From positions 682,001 through 746,000 of the forward strand of contig JAWWNJ010000055.1 in the NCBI GenBank assembly GCA_037176885.1: 64,000 bases of DNA, given 5' to 3'. Below are positions 26,139 through 42,100 of this stretch, piece by piece (within the stretch, counting starts at the first letter, position 1; each line of letters opens with the position of its first letter). The stretch comes from Favolaschia claudopus (taxonomy: Eukaryota > Basidiomycota > Agaricomycetes > Agaricales > Mycenaceae). The notes beneath the pieces were generated by a model. That model was not told where the DNA came from, searched no databases, and saw nothing but the letters and a program-made list of their open reading frames with translations. The position numbers and the translations under genes were made by a program.

Positions 26139-28349
26139 TCAGAAGTCCCACAGTGTCCCGAACTAAATAAAACGCAACATTGTCAAAAAGAGTTGGGATT
26201 GAGAAGGATAAGCAACTCACAGCAGGGATACCCGCTTCTTTACACCCTTCCATCATCTCAGAATTGCCGATATAATTCGAAGTGATGAAAACCACTGCGA
26301 GCATGTTATGAGAGTGTTTTGACCGGATGAAACAATAGCTACCTTCTGCGTTCCAACTATAGTAGACTTCTTTGAGCAATTTCATGGTGTCCGGACGTCC
26401 CCCTCGCTGTTTACTATCCCATAGAGTAACACGCTCCGGGCCCATGTGTCGATAGATGAGGCCGCTAATCGTGGGTCCGAAACTGGCGCAAAGTCATTGA
26501 AATAGAACATTCCGACACACAAGACGTACGTTTTCTCTTGGTCGGAACCTTGCGAAACGCACGTTAGATAAAACGTAAACATTTCTCTCTATCACTGAGT
26601 TTCTCACCTATCCAAATGAGATACCTGGCATTGCGATGGTGAATAAGCGTCAAATCGGAAACTGGAAATACGAACCAATAAGGAGACTGAAGGCAGGTGG
26701 ACAAAGCGGCTCCTATGCCGGTTCCTGTACATATCCGTATGCCCCGGGTGTAAAGCGTGGAAGTGTTGGAGACACCGGCAAACTGCGGGGCTTCAGTCCC
26801 GATTATCTTCCCGCGCATATCGTCCACTCACCTTCAATTCACGAGTCCATAGGGTTTTCGGAGGATCGTTGACGAGACCCTTGGTGAAATCACCCTGTAC
26901 ACCAGCAATCATGTAATGATATTTGGCATGGGTACCCTCGCTTGATGAGGAAGCATGTTAGCGGGTTCGGAGATCATTGAATTTGTCGCTCACGAGATGA
27001 TTCCGAAGGCATGATATTCCATGATCGAAGAACGGCTGATACGACCAAGGAGGCCCTGCTGCATTCCGCGCTTGAAACGAATGATGGCCACCTTCGGTGA
27101 AGGCTAAAGGGAGATCAAACTCGAGTCCCCCAAAGCTGGGGAATGCGCACCAGTTCGATGTCGACCTCCACCTCTCGCACACAAATCCACGGAAGGGCGA
27201 TGCTGAGAAACAATGAGTACGATGAAAGATTGCAGTGAACCACTTTACAAGAAGGTCATCCCGCAGGTGTACCAAAAATCTTGATGTTGGATCAGCTTCA
27301 CGCCGTTGAGGTTCCAAGTTCGAGCGACGGGATTGTAGGTGTCTCCTAATATGACGAAGATCCATGTGCAAATCAATCCCACCCAGCCAATGAACTAATC
27401 GCCGTTAGGTTAGAATGTCCACCGAAAGGTTGGAAACTCACTCTGTGCTGGCGCTCAAATACACTAGTCAAGCGTAGAAATTAATGCAGGCAAACAAAAA
27501 AGGCGTGACCAGCTTACTTATGATGAGTGTTTCGGACCCAAGGGAAGGCACTCAGAGCGCTGATTATAACAGCTACGTTGGTGATGACACCCATGATGAG
27601 CACAGCGTCGTGGTTCACATCCAGGTGGCGGAAATTATAAACTACTTTGAATACTAGCCACAGCACACCGGACAGTGCGCAGCCGCTATGGATACCGCCA
27701 AGATGCTATAGAAAGAGTTCATTGAGTATCAGAAACCAAGGTACATACTATTCAACGTATACCTGAAGAACGGATGTGCAACCCAATCTCCACCAGAGAG
27801 GAGTCCACTATTTCAGATCAGCTTCTAGGATGCCAGTGCTATTGAACTCCTACCTTGGCAAAGAATGTGTTGACGAACCCATAAAGGATGCGACCAAAAA
27901 CTTCGTTTCGCATCAACTGAATGAGGGTATTACAAACTCGCCATAACAAAACGTAAAATAGAGGCTCACGATAGCAAAGTTGAGATTTCCTAGTACCATC
28001 GCGCCAGAGTTTGTAACAGCGTAGGGAAAGTGGCCCGAGATGGCAAGACCAATACCAATCATATTGAGAGTGAAGACGAAGGTGAAGAATTTCCTGTACA
28101 AGGCATCAACGGTCATGAGTTGGAACTGACGAGAGAGAATACGAGCCTGTAAGTGTTGAACCAGACCCGCCACAGAACCCATTTGGAGGCACGTTTCTTG
28201 GGCTTTGGCGCCGGTTTCGTGGGCTTAGTGATTTCTTTGGTCGAATCCTTCTTGTCCTTAGGGTAGGTTATCTGGACAGGGAGGGTGTCCAAGACACCTT
28301 TCTCTGCGTCGCTGTACGCTGGAGAGGGCTCGATCTTCTCCGTCGACAT
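26139..28349 (-). CDS. TmpA-like integral membrane protein with NAD-binding-type C-terminus
   Basis: Multi-pass protein of a fungal family related to TmpA and to membrane segments of ferric-reductase-like proteins. It starts MSTEKIEPSPAYSD with a Lys/Pro-rich cytosolic tail. Hydrophobic helices include FTLNMIGIGLAISGHFPYAV, CALSGVLWLVFKVVYNF and AVIISALSAF. The C-terminal part resembles a reductase nucleotide-binding fold: GIRICTGTGIGAALSTC, LIWIGSDQEKTYG, GPERVTLWDSKQRGGRPD and AEVVFITSNYIGN. It ends AFGTLWDF after an intron at the GCT codon. At least ten short introns. The activity is unknown to me; family placement is moderately sure. Confidence 0.68.
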
Positions 28350-29389
28350 TGTTGAGCGATAGAATAGAGGTTCAGGGAGTTTACGCAAGCAGTGGCAGAG
28401 AAATCCCAAGCGAGAGCCCTTCTTATAATTGCACGTGGGAGACTAGAAATACATTATCCAGATAACGGGTTCGCCACTTGGATGCAAGCATGGGTGAGAG
28501 CGACAGGGGAGTCGTAGAAGACGTTCCCGGGCACCAAGGATGGATTTCGATTCGCAGGGTCCATTGGTTCAAACATCGGTTTCACCAAGACCGGGTTCCG
28601 GCATTCAACGAGAGATGTGGATTGGGTCCCTCGAGCAAGATACGGTAGCGATACACTCCTTCGGGTCAATCTCGGTCCTCGGTAACACACATCCTTCGTG
28701 TCCTCTGTGGAGAGGAAACGTTTTTTTGAATTTGCGGCGCTGGGAATAATTTTCCTCGCAAGCTCCAGAGCTGAAGGTTCGGGTCCGGATTTACGAGGTA
28801 GACAGACGGGATGTTGAAGAGGGCGGAGGTGTATAGGGCGAGACATTGGCTAGACCAACGATCCCGCAGATTGGAATGCACAGAGAGAGAGAAAATACTG
28901 AGTTGACAGAACCTTGGTCGAATTCAACCTATTCTACTCACGACATCCTAATCGGGACTCGGCTAACTCGTACTACCATTGATTGCAGGCAAGTAGAGGA
29001 AGCGCGGACACTGTAGCCGAGTGGTAATCGTCAAATACCGCCACCAATGAATTGCCAGCGAGCCAAGACAGCGTCATTGGTTGACCTCGACGATTTCGAA
29101 AGCGCGGAGGATGATGGAGCGACAGAATGATGTTTGTGGCACTTGTCGGTCGGGGGTCTGGAACAGAAGTCGAAGAGGGGAACAGATAGATATGGTGGTT
29201 CGAGGCCTGAGGTCTGAGGTCTGAGGAGTAGTCGAGAGTGGTAACTTTGACTCTGGTGAACGGAAATGGAAAGAACAAGTTGGAGCACAGCCACCAACAC
29301 ACAAGAACGATACAGAGATCCAAGCATGGTATACAATACTATACAATACCACTACATATTATTCAAATAGGAAAATAAAGCGCCATCAT
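28350..29389. other. About 1 kb without a convincing gene
   Basis: Between the TmpA-like start and the NDC80 stop. Open frames exist (28454-28846 and 28973-29323, minus) but their products are not recognisable and overlapping frames are equally open. A short GGTCTGA duplication lies near 29205-29225 and ATACTATACAAT repeats near 29330-29350. Probably the promoter of the TmpA-like gene plus NDC80 3' sequence. Confidence 0.4.
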
Positions 29390-31688
29390 CTACTCTCCCT
29401 CCGCGAAGACGCGCAGCTCAGTGAGATGCTGCGATACCTCGGCTTTGAACATCGCAATGTCGTGCGTGTTCTTGATTATGGCTCTCACAGTCGCCTCTTT
29501 GAGGCGCGAGACCTTGTCGACCTGTTCCTGGTAGCTGGAAAAGAAGTTAGAGTCTCGAGGGCTATCAATGGGACGCGGTGACCCAACTCAAATTGCAGAG
29601 CTTGCAACCGAGACTTTACACCCATCCCATTCGCAAGAGCTGCCGTTTTTGCATGGGCTAAGTCTCGTTCCAGTCGTCCAGTTTCGGCGCTCGCTACGAG
29701 AGCTTCTTGTTGAGCGACCTGCGTGGTGATTAGTGTACTCCAGTCCATGAATTTGTGGAGAGAAATAAGCAAACATCACGTAGATCATCCGCCTGATCAT
29801 TGAGAGCGACCACTTTCTTTTCCACCTCTCCAATCTCTTCGTCGATATTTTCGCATTCCAGTGTCAGTTGGTCCAGCTCGTTCTCATAGTTGAGCCGTTC
29901 GGTCTCTTGCGAAGCCTTTTCCAACCGTTTCGACTCGGCGATGCCACTAAGGGTTGGTTTGATCACCCTTCGCGTATCCGCCCCTGATAGGATGTTTTGA
30001 GGATTCGAAGACGCGGTGTTGAGACTGAGAGTGAGATCCACATCCTGCAGCGGGGGCGGTAGGGGAGGGAATAGCCCAAGGGTGGTAAGGAGATTGGTGT
30101 ACTCGTCAAGGGCCTCCTCTGCTTCGGCAGCCCGTTTAGTGACATTGACCTCCAAACTCATCACATTTCGATGGGTCTCAGCAATCTTCTGCTTGAGATC
30201 TTTCAAATTCTGAGACAATGTTTCGTGGTCGGTATTCATCTTGATGACCTCCTCGGGGGACAGATTCTGCGTCTTCACGATGTCGGCAAGTTTGAGCTGC
30301 TCCGCCTCGAGTTGCTCGAGCTGGCTCCCTGATTATGGGATATGATTAGAGGTCGCATGGTGCGTAGGAATCCACAAACCCCGCGCAACAATCTCTGCTT
30401 TTTCGACCGCGATTTGATCGAGAAGCTTCTTCTTCCGTGAATCATATTGGTGGAGAATCTTCTTGAACTTCTCGCTGTCCACCTTCAGCAAGTCATTGTC
30501 TCGTTGCAACTTGTCAATGGGGGGCTAGGTGGCAACGATGAACAGCTGGCGATGAGAGTGCACTGCCCACTCACTGCGGTGGATTTGAGTTTATTGAGTT
30601 CGTTCGCGAACTGCTCTATTTGGTTGGCTTTTTCTTCCAAATCCACTTGGGCACGTTCGTTTTTGCGAGCTGAGGAGATTTCCAGCGGATTAGGCATGAA
30701 GCGATCGAGTGGGCGAGCATCATCATACCATAGCGATCTTCCAAGTTTTCATTGGGTTCGACAAAGTCGTCAACCATTCCCAGCCACAGAACGTAAGCTT
30801 GTTCATAGTAGTCAAAGGCCAACGCTTGATGGTCCGAAGGGTCGTCGAACTCCTCGGGAACATCTAAAGGCTTTTGCAGAGAAGGATCGTCACTATTTTC
30901 GTAGGCCGCTCGGTTCTGAGATCATTCAGTTTGGATCCGTCAAAGCTCAACAAACACTACCTTGCAGGCCTCTACGAGCCAGTGCAAAACGCCGAGAAGT
31001 GGGGGCCACGAGTGCATACTCGCGGGTGCCGCTAACCACTTGTTGTCGATACCTTGAGCATACGGATAACGAAGAGCTTTCAAAGCAGGAACAAATTCGT
31101 CTTCGAAACGGGCATTTTGATTTAATGGGTGGCAGGCATCGATGGTGATGACGAGGAAGTCGAAGATAGCCCGATAATCCTTTCCATGGATGTTATTCAG
31201 GTTGATATGTGTTATGTCGAAGCCGTTGTTTTTGAGATATGCTGAGATATCCTGCTTCATCTGGACCTGGAATGGCTTGTCACGCAACGGTCGAGGATCC
31301 TTCTGTGTCTGACTGCTTGGGGGCAGAGGAGGAGCTCCGCCACCCCACACAGACGTACGCCTAACACTACTGCGAGCACAAACTCAGTACGATCGCGTGA
31401 AATTGAAGCATACACTGCGTACTTGTTCAACGGGGTCCTCCCCACAGCATAGTTGGGCTTGGTAGTAGACTGAAGCAAAGAGTTTGGGTTTATATTTCGA
31501 GAGCCAAGCATCGACTGTCGCGGATTTGAGCTCGGGGGTGGAGGGGGAGCGCGGAAGGCAGGACCTGCGAGAGACATGCGGAGGGTGGAATTCGGTTTGT
31601 GAACAGAGGATGGAACAGGGATTCCTGAGCGACCACTTCCATTGAGATCCGGGTTGGGCTGAAAGGTAGAGCGTCGGCGGCTGTCCAT
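29390..31688 (-). CDS. NDC80: Kinetochore protein NDC80 (HEC1)
   Basis: Microtubule-binding subunit of the Ndc80 complex at outer kinetochores. A basic, Ser/Pro-rich N-terminal tail (MDSRRRSTFQPNPDL...) precedes a calponin-homology domain: DKPFQVQMKQDISAYLKNNG, IFDFLVITIDACHPL, EDEFVPALKALRYPY and SWPPLLGVLHWLVEAC. A long coiled coil follows, containing KILHQYDSRKKKLLDQIA. The protein ends LTELRVFAEGE. I take ATG 31688; an upstream GTG is not needed. It shares a 132-bp divergent promoter with MOG1. Confidence 0.95.
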
Positions 31689-31734
31689 GGTAAGGTTCTG
31701 GCGCACCGTGTGCTCGGCAGCTTGAGTGTCGTCA

Positions 31735-31753
31735 ACGCGGTTTGAAACCGCGT
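31735..31753. promoter_or_regulatory. 19-bp perfect palindrome in the NDC80-MOG1 promoter
   Basis: ACGCGGTTT-G-AAACCGCGT, two perfect 9-bp arms. An ACGCGT hexamer (the MluI cell-cycle box sequence bound by MBF in yeasts) lies at 31767-31772. Both sit inside the 132 bp between the two start codons. Function is inferred only. Confidence 0.5.
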
Positions 31754-31820
31754 GATCTGTGACGAAACGCGTCTGTCACACTATCACACTACTTTGACTC
31801 GATCCTACTCGATCTTGACC

Positions 31821-32449
31821 ATGTCTTCCTCTCGCCAACTCTTTGGCGGCGCAATAACTGCAGTAGCTCCCGCTAATTTTATTGACGCCTCGTAACAAAT
31901 TTATTGTTCTTCTGAGATTCATCTGACTGCCTTCAGTGACCTCCGTCAGGTTCCCGACACTCAGGAAGTGCTGCTCTCCCCGGATTCTAGTGTTAGCATC
32001 ATCATCGAAGTTCTCGAACGAGTCGACACTCCCGACGACGACTCCGCCATCAGGTTCCGTGCTTGTCTTTCAACACTCAGCGTCCCTTCACGACTAGCAC
32101 CAGATATCACTTCGATTCGTTGGCCCACGACAATTCAGCCTCTGCCTCTACTGTAGATGCTGTCGCCGCCATTCCGAACACTAGAGGCGACAAGACTCCA
32201 CCGGCTCTCACGCTCTCTGGTGTACAGTCCGTCGCAAAATTCAATCAAAAGGCTCAGGATCAAGTCAGGATTCTCATGGCTCTATTCCGAGTTGAAGACA
32301 AACGTGTTGACCTTGTGGTGACTTTTAACGTGCCCATGGTATCGCAAGATGACGGTGCTGTTCACGTGGAGGCGTGGAACACCGTGCAGAACCACTTTGA
32401 CGTCTTTGTAAAGTCCTTGTGTATCGTTGATTTTGGACTTTTCGTCTGA
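31821..32449 (+). CDS. MOG1: Mog1-like Ran-interacting nuclear transport factor
   Basis: Small alpha/beta protein that binds the Ran GTPase and supports nuclear import. It begins MSSSRQLFGGAITAVAPANF, then DASDLRQVPDTQEVLLSPDS and SIIIEVLERVDTPDDDSAIR, joined across an intron to YHFDSLAHDN. Three exons are read: intron 1 has its donor at GTAACA after GCCTC, intron 2 its acceptor at CACCAG. It ends VKSLCIVDFGLFV. The first ATG matches the family start. Confidence 0.9.
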
Positions 32450-32706
32450 AATACTCCAACGTTATCTGTGTACATCTTCCTGCTGTTTCTTCGAATTGAC
32501 TCATTCTGCGCATTACTCCGAGCCCGGGCTCTGAAGGTCAAGTCGAGAACAACCGAAAAAATGGATGAGGTATCCGGTCCTTTGGATTGCGACCTGAATC
32601 AAGGTTTCGGTGCATATATATATTGGTTTATCAGGTACAATACAGGGAAGTTGCCGAGCCCAAGCAGCTGCTACGGATACATGTTGGAACGAGGAAAGAA
32701 AACTAC

Positions 32707-34351
32707 TTAGATGGCAACAGCAACAGGGGCAGTTTCGTCTGGCTCTGGTTCCGGCTCTTCTGGAATCCGTTCCCGAGTTAATGGTCTCGCAGCTTCAGCA
32801 GCTGCAGCCGCTTTGGTTTCCTTTCTCCGTTTGGCGGATTCCTTTAATTTTTCCCATTTCTCTTGATAACGTACAATCATTGCTTTCTGTGGAGGGATCT
32901 GTGAGACTCCGTAAACGTGGTCGAGACAATCCAAAAGAACCTGTTTATCATTTTCCACGCGTACACTTCGAAGCTCGTCCTCTAGTTCTTTGACTCGACG
33001 CGCGTATTGCGCTTCGCGTCCCGTTTTGATACCAGGCGTTTCGCGTAGAACGGACGAGTTGGGGAGCACAAACGGCTGTCCCGCCACGGATGCCCCCATA
33101 GCACGTTGCGCCTAGATGTCTTTAGCATCCATGTGGAGTGGGGTATATCAGGTATCTGGCGGGTACCTCTTTGGTCGCTTGGTATATGCTATCCCGCAAC
33201 TGGGCATCCTGGTCTCTTCGAAGTTGGAGTACGCGCTGCGAAGCTTCTAGTCGCTGTTTCAAACTATCCACCTCAAGCCTGAGGGATGCATTGTCTTGTT
33301 TCAGGGTTGCGGGGGAGGCATCGGAGCTCGATGGTATGAGAAAGAAGGATTCAGTGAGCTCATCCCCTTTAGGTGGAAGGTTGACCGGTGTAATAATATC
33401 AGCTGCGACGTGAGTAGCATACCTTGATCAAAATCCTCTTCTGCATCCGGAGTAGAGACGAGGTTTGTATTTAAATTGCTCGAGGATTTCTTGCTATCGC
33501 CGCTCATACCTAACCGCCTCGCAAATCTCGTCACCATGGGTTCTTCGATATCAGTGTCACTGCTGAGACTTGCATCTCGCCGCGATCCCGCCAGCTTGGC
33601 TCTGGCCACATGTTTGGGTGCCGCGTACTCAGAAGCGAGTGGCGCGGTCGCGAAAGCCACGGGTTGAGAAAGATTGTCCAGCATGCCTTGCATGATGTTC
33701 CAAAATTGGTTGAAAGCGTCACCGGGATCTGACTATTAGACAACCTTAGAGTTGGAGCGTCGAGAAAGGGATGCATATTTACACGCTGACCGCCTAAAAG
33801 CATGAATGATTCATCGACAGTGCCCTGCGAGTCCGTCATGGGTCGCTGTGGAGGAGGCGATGGAGCAGAACGAGGAAATGTAGGATGAGGGTGAGAGTTG
33901 GAGCGCGCAGAAGGCTGGGGAGGGTCAGGCTTGTGAGGAAGGTTGGGGTCTTTTCCGTCTATCCTAAGTTGTTCAATTCTTCTCTCGATATCCTTGGCCG
34001 CTTTGAGATGGTCATTATACAGCAACTTGAGTGTTCTTTTAGCCTATACCGGTGTGTTATTCATTGCAAGGGACGTTGGAGCAACATTGCACATACGGAA
34101 TCATCGTTGCTTCGTTCCGTAGCCTTCTCATAAGCTTCTGCAGCCTTATGCGCATTATTGACTTGAATACGTGGAGGCGCTGGGGGGTGATGGCCATACC
34201 TTGAGATGTTGTTCGGAGGCAGGTATTAGCTGGACAGAAGGGATTAGCTATTACAATAACAGCTCGGGACGCAGGCAAATTGCAAGCGGACCAGGCCTTG
34301 GCTGAGAAAATCCTCTGCGTTGGCGGCGTGTTGGTGGGCAGCATTGAGCAT
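32707..34351 (-). CDS. MIT-domain, coiled-coil protein (possibly Atg38/NRBF2-like)
   Basis: The N-terminal MIT-type helical hairpin is built from small exons: MLNAAHQHAANAEDFLSQGL, LIPASEQHLKAAEAYEKATE and TLKLLYNDHLKAAKDIERRI. A Pro-rich linker, an FNQFWNIMQGMLDNLSQPVA segment, and a C-terminal coiled coil with RVKELEDELRSVRVENDKQ follow. The tail is Ala/Glu/Pro-rich, ending PVAVAI. MIT plus coiled coil is the layout of Atg38/NRBF2, subunits of the autophagy PI3-kinase complex; that equivalence is inference. ATG 34351 gives the MIT frame, while a nearby second ATG is out of frame. Confidence 0.7.
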
Positions 34352-34529
34352 TGTGTCGACTTGTATTGAGTGATCTGAACGACTATTAGTATCTTCAGAT
34401 TTCACGTTCCCTGTACAAGAGAGAGGCTCAAACGAGCCTATGCGTCGACCAAGTCCTATTTCAGGACTGTCGTGACATAGTCACAGTCACACCCGTTGCT
34501 GTTTACGAATCTCTTGCTCTCCGTCCGCG

Positions 34530-37494
<2,965 letters not shown>

Positions 37495-37700
37495 GGGATT
37501 CAAAGACACAATTTATTACATGTTTCTATCGACTCGCTGTACACTACATATCCGGTTTCTCATGTTATTATGTTGCCTCTAAATTTACGGATGTTGGTTT
37601 GATAAACGGATGTGGTGAATACCTGAGCGATGCTGCCGGGGAATGAGTGGGGCTCGTGTTGCTCTAGTCTCCCTGCTGCCACGCGCGCGCGTTGACTAGC

Positions 37701-38764
37701 ATGGGCGGAAGGGATTTCAGGGTCGCATTCTTAGGACCGTTGGGGACATATTCACATCAGGTGAGAAACTATGGAGAGTGTTGCAAGTTACGCTTAGCCA
37801 ACACCTAATCCAGGCTGCATACGACAAGTTTGGGACTGCTGTTGAATACCACGAGTCCCGTACCATCGCAGGTGGGTAGCTTGAACAGAAAACCACCAAT
37901 TCTTCCTGAAACGCTCGCAGAGGTCTTCGATGCCGTCGCGTCCAACATCGTTCACGCTGGCGTTGTCCCACAAGAAAATAGTATTTTCGGCGGCGTGCTA
38001 GAAACATACGACAAACTGCGGCAGCCCAACGTCGGTTTTGTTAGAGGCGACGTCGTTCTCGAGGTTCAGCATTGCTTGCTGGTTCGTCGAGGCGTCAAGG
38101 CAGAAGACATTACATGCATCAAGAGCCACGAACAAGTTGGGCTATTGCCTATTCCCCTGTTTGCCTACAACGTCCTGACGCTGACCCAAGGCTCTTGGCC
38201 AATGTCGCGGTTTTTTGACCCAAAACTTTCCCTCGGCCTCTCTGGAGAAAGTTGCGTCCACTGCAGCGGCAGCACAAGCTGTTCTGACATCAAATGACTG
38301 TGCTGCGATTTGCTCAAGGCTTTGTGCTACGATTTTCGATGGCCTAGAAATTCTTTTTGAAGGCATTCAGGACCGAAGTTGTTGCGTCGAACATATCCAG
38401 CCTTTTTTCTTTCATTGATATCCTTCTTTTATCCTCAGGCAACTTTACGCGATTTTTCATTTTGTCAGCGACGCAGTGGAGCGAACTACCACCAATTTCT
38501 TCTCCCATCAGCAGCGAAACTCGATCTTTGGTCCGCCTCTCCTCGAAAGACATGTGCATATCACAAGTCCTCGCAGCTCTAAACCTGCCCGTTTCTCGTT
38601 TGGACCGGCGGCCGCAGTTGGAAAGTTCAGGGCTTTTACAAGACATCTATTTTGCTGAATTGACCAAGGGTGATTCCGACTCACCGTGGATCCTGGAGGT
38701 CAGCCAAGCGTTGCAGAGGGTGCGCGCCTCTGGCGGAGAAGCCGAGATGTTGGGAATATGGTAA
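37701..38764 (+). CDS. PHA2: Prephenate dehydratase
   Basis: Converts prephenate to phenylpyruvate in phenylalanine synthesis. The catalytic domain shows RVAFLGPLGTYSHQAAYDKF, VVPQENSIFGGV (substrate-binding NS pair) and CLLVRRGVKAEDITCIKSHE. A regulatory ACT domain follows, with TRSLVRLSSKDM, LNLPVSRLDRRPQ and IYFAEL. It ends EAEMLGIW. Introns of about 50 nt follow GTYSHQ, TIA and SHEQ. The start is ATG 37701, a few residues before the conserved strand. Confidence 0.92.
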
Positions 38765-39119
38765 CTTAGCTCGTCACTTGTGGCAAGTTTTGGATGTGTA
38801 TTGCAAGTCCATAGATCGTACAGGAAACCCCAGGTCTTGTACAAGAGTAGTAAATAGAATAAATCAAGGAGTGTCTACAGGTTATGCCATGGTATCGAAG
38901 GAGAGTGTGTATAATGAAACCCGAAACTCGAAAAAGCCCCGAAAACCGGGCGTGCTATGGATCCGTCAAGCAGAACATGAGTGATGCCCTGCCATGGGAT
39001 GAGCGGCCTGTCGGACTTCATGGGCGGTACGCGCAGACATGATGAAGTGGACTAAAGCCGCAGACGGTGCCAGCAATGAGAAGGAATGGAGGAGCAAACC
39101 GATCTGATGACAAGCTGGT
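38765..39119. other. Convergent 3' intergenic region
   Basis: 355 bp between the PHA2 stop and the SMG6-like stop. It holds 3' UTRs; nothing else was seen. Confidence 0.4.
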
Positions 39120-42100
39120 TCATGTCCCCGAGACCAAAATTGCTGCAAGGTCCTTCTCACTGGCGGCAGGGAGCTGTCGGGAGCGTGCCTTGAGGCGAAC
39201 TGGACAACAAAGAAATCAGATCAGTGAAAATTCTCGACTCGAGACGCGTCAATACGTACGATTACGGTCCAGACTGAGAAGTACGACCTTAACGGCGCCA
39301 TCAGCTGCGACGGCGTCCGATTTGAGCATGGCCGACCGATCGACCCAGTGCTCATCCTGCCAGATGGCAGCTTTGAGAATCAGGTCGTCCATGTTACGTT
39401 CTGCAGACCCGGCCGCAAAGTCTACCTGTTCGGCACGGACGCTGAGAGACGTGAGGTAGTTGCCTTTCGTTGTCTGGACTTTCAGGGACGTGGCATGAGA
39501 GCGGATGTGGGAGGAGAGATACGCCAATGCCGCTTGAGCTGCTTCGCCCAACTGCGATGGATTGGAAGAAAGGCCGTCGAGCTCCGTAACGACAGGAAGA
39601 GGAATCACTACCGTCCATTGTAGGCTTTCGACCATGCTGGCGAACATGGGGAGCGAGGACAGAAGGATGTTGGTATCGATGACGAGGATGGTGTAACCGG
39701 GAACAATCGAAAGGGATGCGCGATTCGGTTGCGACGATCGTGAACGAAGGCGATCGGCTTTTGAAGAAACGGGAGCCCGACTCTTGCCGTCAGATAAAAG
39801 GCCTTGCAAATATCTTCGCCGTGCCTACAACAAAGTCAGTGATTTTGTTGGATGCAACCAGGCTTACTGACCTTGAGAGCCTTGACCTCCTCCGTATCGT
39901 CCGCATCATCCTCACTCTCCTCTGAGATACCCTCGCCTTCGACGCCTTCATCAACATCCATTGAATCGTCGGCCCAACGCGTACCCATCCGTCTCCGCTC
40001 ATCTTCTTCTGCTTGCAGCCGATCTTGGGCTCTCCAAGCGTCCGTCTTCTTCGCAAGCGAACCTTGTACTCGCCACTCCCGCGTGCCCTCTACCCAAGTG
40101 AACCCGTCTACTGCATCGGCGATACCAACAGCACACCGCACGATTCGTACCCAGCGCCGTGCCAGCTCCGCATCGCGGGCCTTGGCGTCTTGGTCTTCGT
40201 CGTCGTCGTCGTCCTCGATGTGCCCGTCTGTAATCTCGGCGGCCTCCGAGTCGTCGAGGATCTCGATCTCCGCCCGTTTCTCTTCCCCTGATTTCCAGAA
40301 ACCATGCTGGTACACCTTACGCCCGACCCATTCCATACCCCTCAAACACCAGTCCTCCGGAAGCGGCGGGGAACACCCAGTCGTGAGCATCGCCCACCGC
40401 TCCTCGCGGCTTGTGCGCACTTCCATGAGGCCCTGTTTTGCCATTATATGACGGGGGATGCGAGCGAAAAACGCAGCCAGGAGATCCCATGGCACGCTGC
40501 GTTCCATGGCGTCAAGCGTCTGAGGGTGTCTGAGAACGGTCGCGAGGAAAGTCAATACCACTGTGAGATAGGGATTAAGAGTCGAACGGGCAAAGGGTGA
40601 CGATTTGCGCGTGGGATGGCGGAGTACATGGCTGAGCATGGTGAACATGAGCTGCAATGCCAAGCGGAACGACGCTGGCGCATCGGCAGCGGCGTCAGGC
40701 TCAGCCTCGGACATGGCTGGAGAAGCCTGCTGCGGGGCAGCGTCTTCATCAACGTCCATTTTGTCCTTCTCCTTGTCGTCCGCTTCGGCCGCAGCGCGCT
40801 TGGCCATGACGACGCGCATCTGGGCAACGGCCGAGGCCCCCGACAAATCCCGCGTCCCGACGCCGCCCGCCTTCTTGAGGACACCTGTCGGCTTTCCGTA
40901 CTCGAGTACCGCGCACACGTTCACGATAGCCATCATGATCCACTCCCGTTCCTCTGCGCCCTCGATCTCGAGCCGCTCAATGAAGCGCGCAAGTGTCGGT
41001 TGGAAATCGTCCAGTTGGATGTTGGTGAACAGCATGCCGTGCAGAAGAACGAACAGGTCGACGAGATGCGCTTCAGGCAGAGCTCGTCGTGCCTGGGCAG
41101 CGACAGACCACATTGGCAGCACAGACTCTCGCGATGTCATGAATGGATGCAGAGTGGTCATGCTAATTAAAGATGCATCTCATCAGCTGCGTGTCTTCTA
41201 CAGAGCAGAGCTTTCGCACCTTTTGCAGAAATGATACACGCCACGGAGCTCTTCACGTTCGACCTCCCTGCTAAGGAGACCCAGATGGTGATGTAGCTTG
41301 CCATGGCCGGGTTGGTCTGCGATGCCTGAAGCATACCAATCCCGCGCGATGCAGCGCCAACGTTCCTTTTCAGGCTCCACGTCAAGTAATCGTGCGGCGG
41401 CGACGCCGATACTAGGCGAAGGGGAGTCGTCAATGCGCGCAGCAGGGGCATCGCTGACAGATTTGGGGGAGGGATGGGCCGGGGCATCGAGCAGGTCCCC
41501 TTGCTTTGAGGGATCAGCTGACTTGACGGCTGCAGAAACAGCGTCTGCTGTTAGAATGTTTACGGGATCCGCACCGCCCACAACCATAGCAGCCACAGCC
41601 ATTTTGTAGCGAGCAAGATCGCCCAAGGCCTCGAGCCAGCCACTCTTGAAGGGGTTGAGCGAGGGCTCCTCTAACAAGCCTGTATAGAAGGTGTAGGCGT
41701 AATAGATAAAATCCTGAAGATGTTCGAGGGCGAGAGGAGAAGTGAAGGAGGCGCGACGCAGCGACTCGAGAAGCTTATGGAAAGCAAAAGTCCACAAACG
41801 AGTGATGATGTTGTATTTGGTGGGGATGTTACGAAGGGATGCGGGGACACTGGGCGCAAGGGATATTTCGAGTAGATTATGGATGATCTCTGCGAGTCTG
41901 GTAACCCGTTCTGGATTAGCGAAAGACTTGAATTGGGAAACGAGACTCACTCTTTGTGATCCTCGATTTGACGCTTCCACTTTTCCCGTTCCTTGTCGCG
42001 TTCGGCATCATCATCTTGAGCGTCCTTAGTCTTGAGCAGAACACGACCGGCGTCCTCGGTCTCATCCGAGTCCTCTTGCTTGACCTTGGTCTCGAGGTCT

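Noticed and set aside
28995..29100. tRNA-like stretch (TAGCCGAGTGGT A-box, TTTCGAA)
   Set aside because: No pairing acceptor or T arm and no GGTTCGA B-box; only an A-box resemblance.
39852..41234. Open frames on the plus strand opposite the SMG6-like gene
   Set aside because: Low-complexity Ser/Val-rich shadows of acidic linker codons on the other strand.
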